Of a stretch of DNA of 7,002 bases, positions 5,234 to 7,002 are shown piece after piece. A model generated the notes under the pieces. It was not told where the DNA came from, ran no database searches, and saw only the letters and a list, made by a program, of their open reading frames with translations. This DNA comes from Sulfurovum sp. (lineage in GTDB: Bacteria > Campylobacterota > Campylobacteria > Campylobacterales > Sulfurovaceae). The position numbers and the translations under genes were made by a program. The stretch spans positions 1 to 7,002 of the forward strand of contig DYMW01000080.1 in the NCBI GenBank assembly GCA_020721385.1, read 5' to 3'. Within the stretch, counting starts at the first letter, position 1; every line of letters begins with the position of its first letter.

Positions 5234-5721
5234 AAAGCTAAATAGTTCTCCTCTAACCCTTCTGATTGAATTAACTTCTCAATCATCTCACGTACCGCAC
5301 CCTCTCCTCCTTGGCTCTCTAAAACTTCATCAGCAATCTGTTGCACGTACATGGAAGCATTTTTAGGAACAAAAGAACGTTTTGAGGCATTTAACATTCT
5401 ATAATCATTTAAATCATCACCAATTGAGGCAACATTCTCCATGGTCAAATCAAGCTCTTTTAAAAGCTCTTCTAAAACCTCTTTTTTATTGTCAATACCT
5501 TGGTAAAAGTATTTTATGCCCAACTCTTTAGCTCGACGTTCTACAATGGGTGAGTTTCGACCCGTAATAATGGCAACCTCTCTACCCAATTTAATCCAAG
5601 AAGCGATAGCCAAACCATCTTTGACACAAAATGATTTAATCTCATCACCATTTTTTGTGTAGGTAATTTTCCCATTAGTTAGGGTACCATCGACATCAAG
5701 TACAATAAGCTCTATACTCAT
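5224..5721 (-). CDS. kdsC: 3-deoxy-D-manno-octulosonate 8-phosphate phosphatase (KdsC)
   Basis: KdsC removes phosphate from KDO 8-phosphate to give KDO, the inner-core sugar of LPS; it works in the cytosol with Mg2+. The 165-residue protein has all HAD phosphatase motifs. Motif I is DVDGT with Asp9 (nucleophile) and Asp11. Motif II is TGR with Thr53. Motif III is a lysine at 79-80 (DNKKEVL). Motif IV is GDDLND with Asp102 and Asp103. There is no large cap domain, as in the tetrameric C0 subclass, and the C-terminal GGEGAVRE (138-145) is a KdsC signature. The start overlaps the hisB stop by 4 bp (ATGA) and has a strong AAAGGGG site about 5 nt upstream, so translation is probably coupled. The end overlaps lptC by 10 bp, which fits a shared role in LPS production. 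Confidence 0.96.
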   Translation of the reverse strand: MSIELIVLDVDGTLTNGKITYTKNGDEIKSFCVKDGLAIASWIKLGREVAIITGRNSPIVERRAKELGIKYFYQGIDNKKEVLEELLKELDLTMENVASIGDDLNDYRMLNASKRSFVPKNASMYVQQIADEVLESQGGEGAVREMIEKLIQSEGLEENYLALWH

Positions 5722-6290
5722 AATACCCCTTTGGTGCTTGGAATTCCTGCATTTTCATTCACCATGGCTCCACGACGCAATGCCACGGCTAAAGCTTTAA
5801 ATCCTGCTTCTATTTTATGATGTTTGTTGGTTCCACGGGTACAAATTACATGAACAGTTATAGAAGCATTAAAGGTCAATGCTCTAAAAAACTCTTCAAC
5901 CAACTCCACATCAAAATTACCTACTTTGCCCTCCATTGGCATTTCAAAAACCAAAAATGGACGATTAGAAATATCCAAATCACAACTCACCGATGCTTCA
6001 TCCATCACCACGGTGGCATTACCATAACGTTCTATATTTCTAATGGGATAAAGAGCTTTATTTAAGGCTTTTCCAATCACAATGGCAACATCCTCGACCG
6101 AATGATGGTCATCTATATGCGTATCACCCTTACAGGAAACTTCCAAATTTATATGTGAATGTTTGCTAAATGCTTCTAGCATGTGGTCAAGAAACCCTAC
6201 GCCTGTATCTATTGTTGAGCGACCTTGACCATAAAGTTCAAGTTTTACAGAAATCTGTGTCTCTTTGGTTTCCCGAGAGATTTCAATCAT
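5718..6290 (-). CDS. hisB: Imidazoleglycerol-phosphate dehydratase (HisB)
   Basis: HisB catalyses the sixth step of histidine synthesis, converting imidazoleglycerol phosphate to imidazole-acetol phosphate. It is a manganese enzyme of the cytosol that forms a 24-mer. The 190-residue monofunctional form is full length and lacks the N-terminal phosphatase domain fused in Escherichia coli. The signatures are all present: GFLDHML (32-38), DDHHSVED (60-67, metal ligands), the MDEAS region (96-100), NKHHKIEAGFKA (155-166, second metal site) and the C-terminal PSTKGVL (184-190). A good ribosome site, AAGGA, lies 8 nt before the ATG, inside the end of the preceding gene; the gap to that gene is 3 bp. 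No other his genes are in the window, so it is part of a scattered his pathway and is carried here in an envelope-gene operon. Confidence 0.98.
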   Translation of the reverse strand: MIEISRETKETQISVKLELYGQGRSTIDTGVGFLDHMLEAFSKHSHINLEVSCKGDTHIDDHHSVEDVAIVIGKALNKALYPIRNIERYGNATVVMDEASVSCDLDISNRPFLVFEMPMEGKVGNFDVELVEEFFRALTFNASITVHVICTRGTNKHHKIEAGFKALAVALRRGAMVNENAGIPSTKGVL

Positions 6291-6293
6291 TAT

Positions 6294-6926
6294 TTATTTC
6301 CTTACGAGAAATGCTCCTGACAAGTTGTATCGTGTAATAAATTTTTTTGCTTCACTTTTATTGCTAAAGCCTTCAATTCTAACACGATAAAGCGGACGAG
6401 CATCTTCAATATTTTTTCTAATTTCTACGTTGTATTTATTGCTTAATAAATCATACTTCTTAGCATACTGTTTTGCACCTGCATATTGTCTGAAAGCACC
6501 CACTTGAATGGCGGTTTTATTTGAAAAAGTTTCTATAATTGGTTCGACATAACCATTTTCTGCAACCATGGTTGAGTCCGAATATGTTGTCACCACATTA
6601 ACGTTACTCTTTTCTATGGTAGGCATCGTTTTAGCAAAGGTATTTGAAGATTGAGGAAGAGTATTGGTTGTCAATTTTTGTATTTTAGGTGAAATATGAC
6701 AATTCTCACAAGGCTCTTCATTGGTTCTATTATTATTCAAATATAATTTTGCGGGACTTGCCACCAATGAAACCATGTTAGATTTCTCTTTAGATTTAGA
6801 TGGTACAAAAGTCTTTCGACTCTCCTCCTCATTAGGAACGCTAACGGTTTTATTTAAACAACCACTAAAAAAAATTACCGTCATCGCTGATAAAATCCAT
6901 AATATTCTATTTTCTAAATGTTTCAT
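6294..6926 (-). CDS. SPOR-domain lipoprotein with a CxxCH motif
   Basis: Predicted lipoprotein of 210 residues. The start has an AGGG ribosome site 8 nt upstream and a signal peptide ending in the lipobox FSGC (lipid on C23). Residues 138-210 form a C-terminal SPOR domain (AIQVGAF, YRVRIEGFSNKSEAKKF), which binds septal peptidoglycan lacking stem peptides. The region between, about 24-137, is low in predicted structure and contains CENCH (73-77), which fits the haem c attachment motif CxxCH. From memory, related bacteria often carry an RlpA-type protein at this place before hisB. I see no RlpA double-psi beta-barrel motifs here, so it is called only a SPOR lipoprotein; a truncated or remodelled RlpA relative is possible. 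It is the first gene of the hisB-kdsC-lptC operon, with a 3-bp gap to hisB. Confidence 0.85.
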   Translation of the reverse strand: MKHLENRILWILSAMTVIFFSGCLNKTVSVPNEEESRKTFVPSKSKEKSNMVSLVASPAKLYLNNNRTNEEPCENCHISPKIQKLTTNTLPQSSNTFAKTMPTIEKSNVNVVTTYSDSTMVAENGYVEPIIETFSNKTAIQVGAFRQYAGAKQYAKKYDLLSNKYNVEIRKNIEDARPLYRVRIEGFSNKSEAKKFITRYNLSGAFLVRK

Positions 6927-6963
6927 AATTTACCCTTTAATTTAATATATAAGTATTTATTAA

Positions 6964-6992
6964 ATTATAGGGTAAGTAAACTTAAAATAAAA
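6964..6992 (-). promoter_or_regulatory. Promoter of the SPOR-hisB-kdsC-lptC operon
   Basis: The minus strand has a perfect -10 TATAAT (6964-6969), 37 bp before the ATG, with no good -35 (TTTTAT at 6987-6992). Transcription would start near 6957, giving a leader of about 30 nt that contains the AAAGGG ribosome site. Two copies of AAACTTAAA on the plus strand (6978-6986 and 6990-6998), 12 bp apart, cover the -20 to -40 zone and could be a regulator site or an AT-rich upstream element. Confidence 0.45.
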
Positions 6993-7002
6993 CTTAAATA
7001 AA

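Overview
The window is AT-rich (roughly one third G+C by eye) and looks like a chromosomal segment of a Campylobacterota (epsilonproteobacterial) genome, probably Sulfurimonas-like. The main reason is the tight minus-strand cluster SPOR lipoprotein - hisB - kdsC - lptC, which matches, from memory, a gene order of that lineage. The genus is an inference; no rRNA or other marker gene is present.

Right part (about 4718-7002): one minus-strand operon encodes a SPOR-domain lipoprotein (cell envelope), HisB (histidine biosynthesis), KdsC (KDO synthesis for LPS) and LptC (LPS transport). Junctions are a 3-bp gap, a 4-bp overlap and a 10-bp overlap, and a TATAAT promoter lies upstream of the first gene. 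The partner I would expect after lptC, lptA, is absent. A plus-strand gene runs into the 3' end of lptC instead.

Middle (3370-4743): a plus-strand lipoprotein with bacterial SH3 domains and a C-terminal NlpC/P60 cysteine peptidase domain with an intact Cys-His-His set, probably an outer-membrane-anchored peptidoglycan hydrolase. Its 3' end overlaps that of lptC by 26 bp.

Divergent control region (2942-3369): more than 400 bp of very AT-rich DNA. It holds a near-consensus promoter facing right, a candidate promoter facing left, two long inverted repeats and two very small minus-strand reading frames.

Left part (8-2932): three consecutive minus-strand genes for secreted proteins I cannot place in a named family. 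Two are built almost wholly of a degenerate repeat of about 34-38 residues. Each unit looks like three short beta turns, and the first turn carries a 'SxIxQ(G/A)' signature. They look like beta-solenoid or functional-amyloid-type extracellular proteins. The third is a shorter, strongly acidic, diverged member. Stem-loops occupy both intergenic gaps. In both repeat proteins the array starts part-way through a unit and ends six residues after a Q anchor, so head-to-tail stacking could continue the repeat register across molecules. This three-gene unit is the best candidate here for an undescribed system, possibly a surface fibre or adhesive layer; that function is inference.
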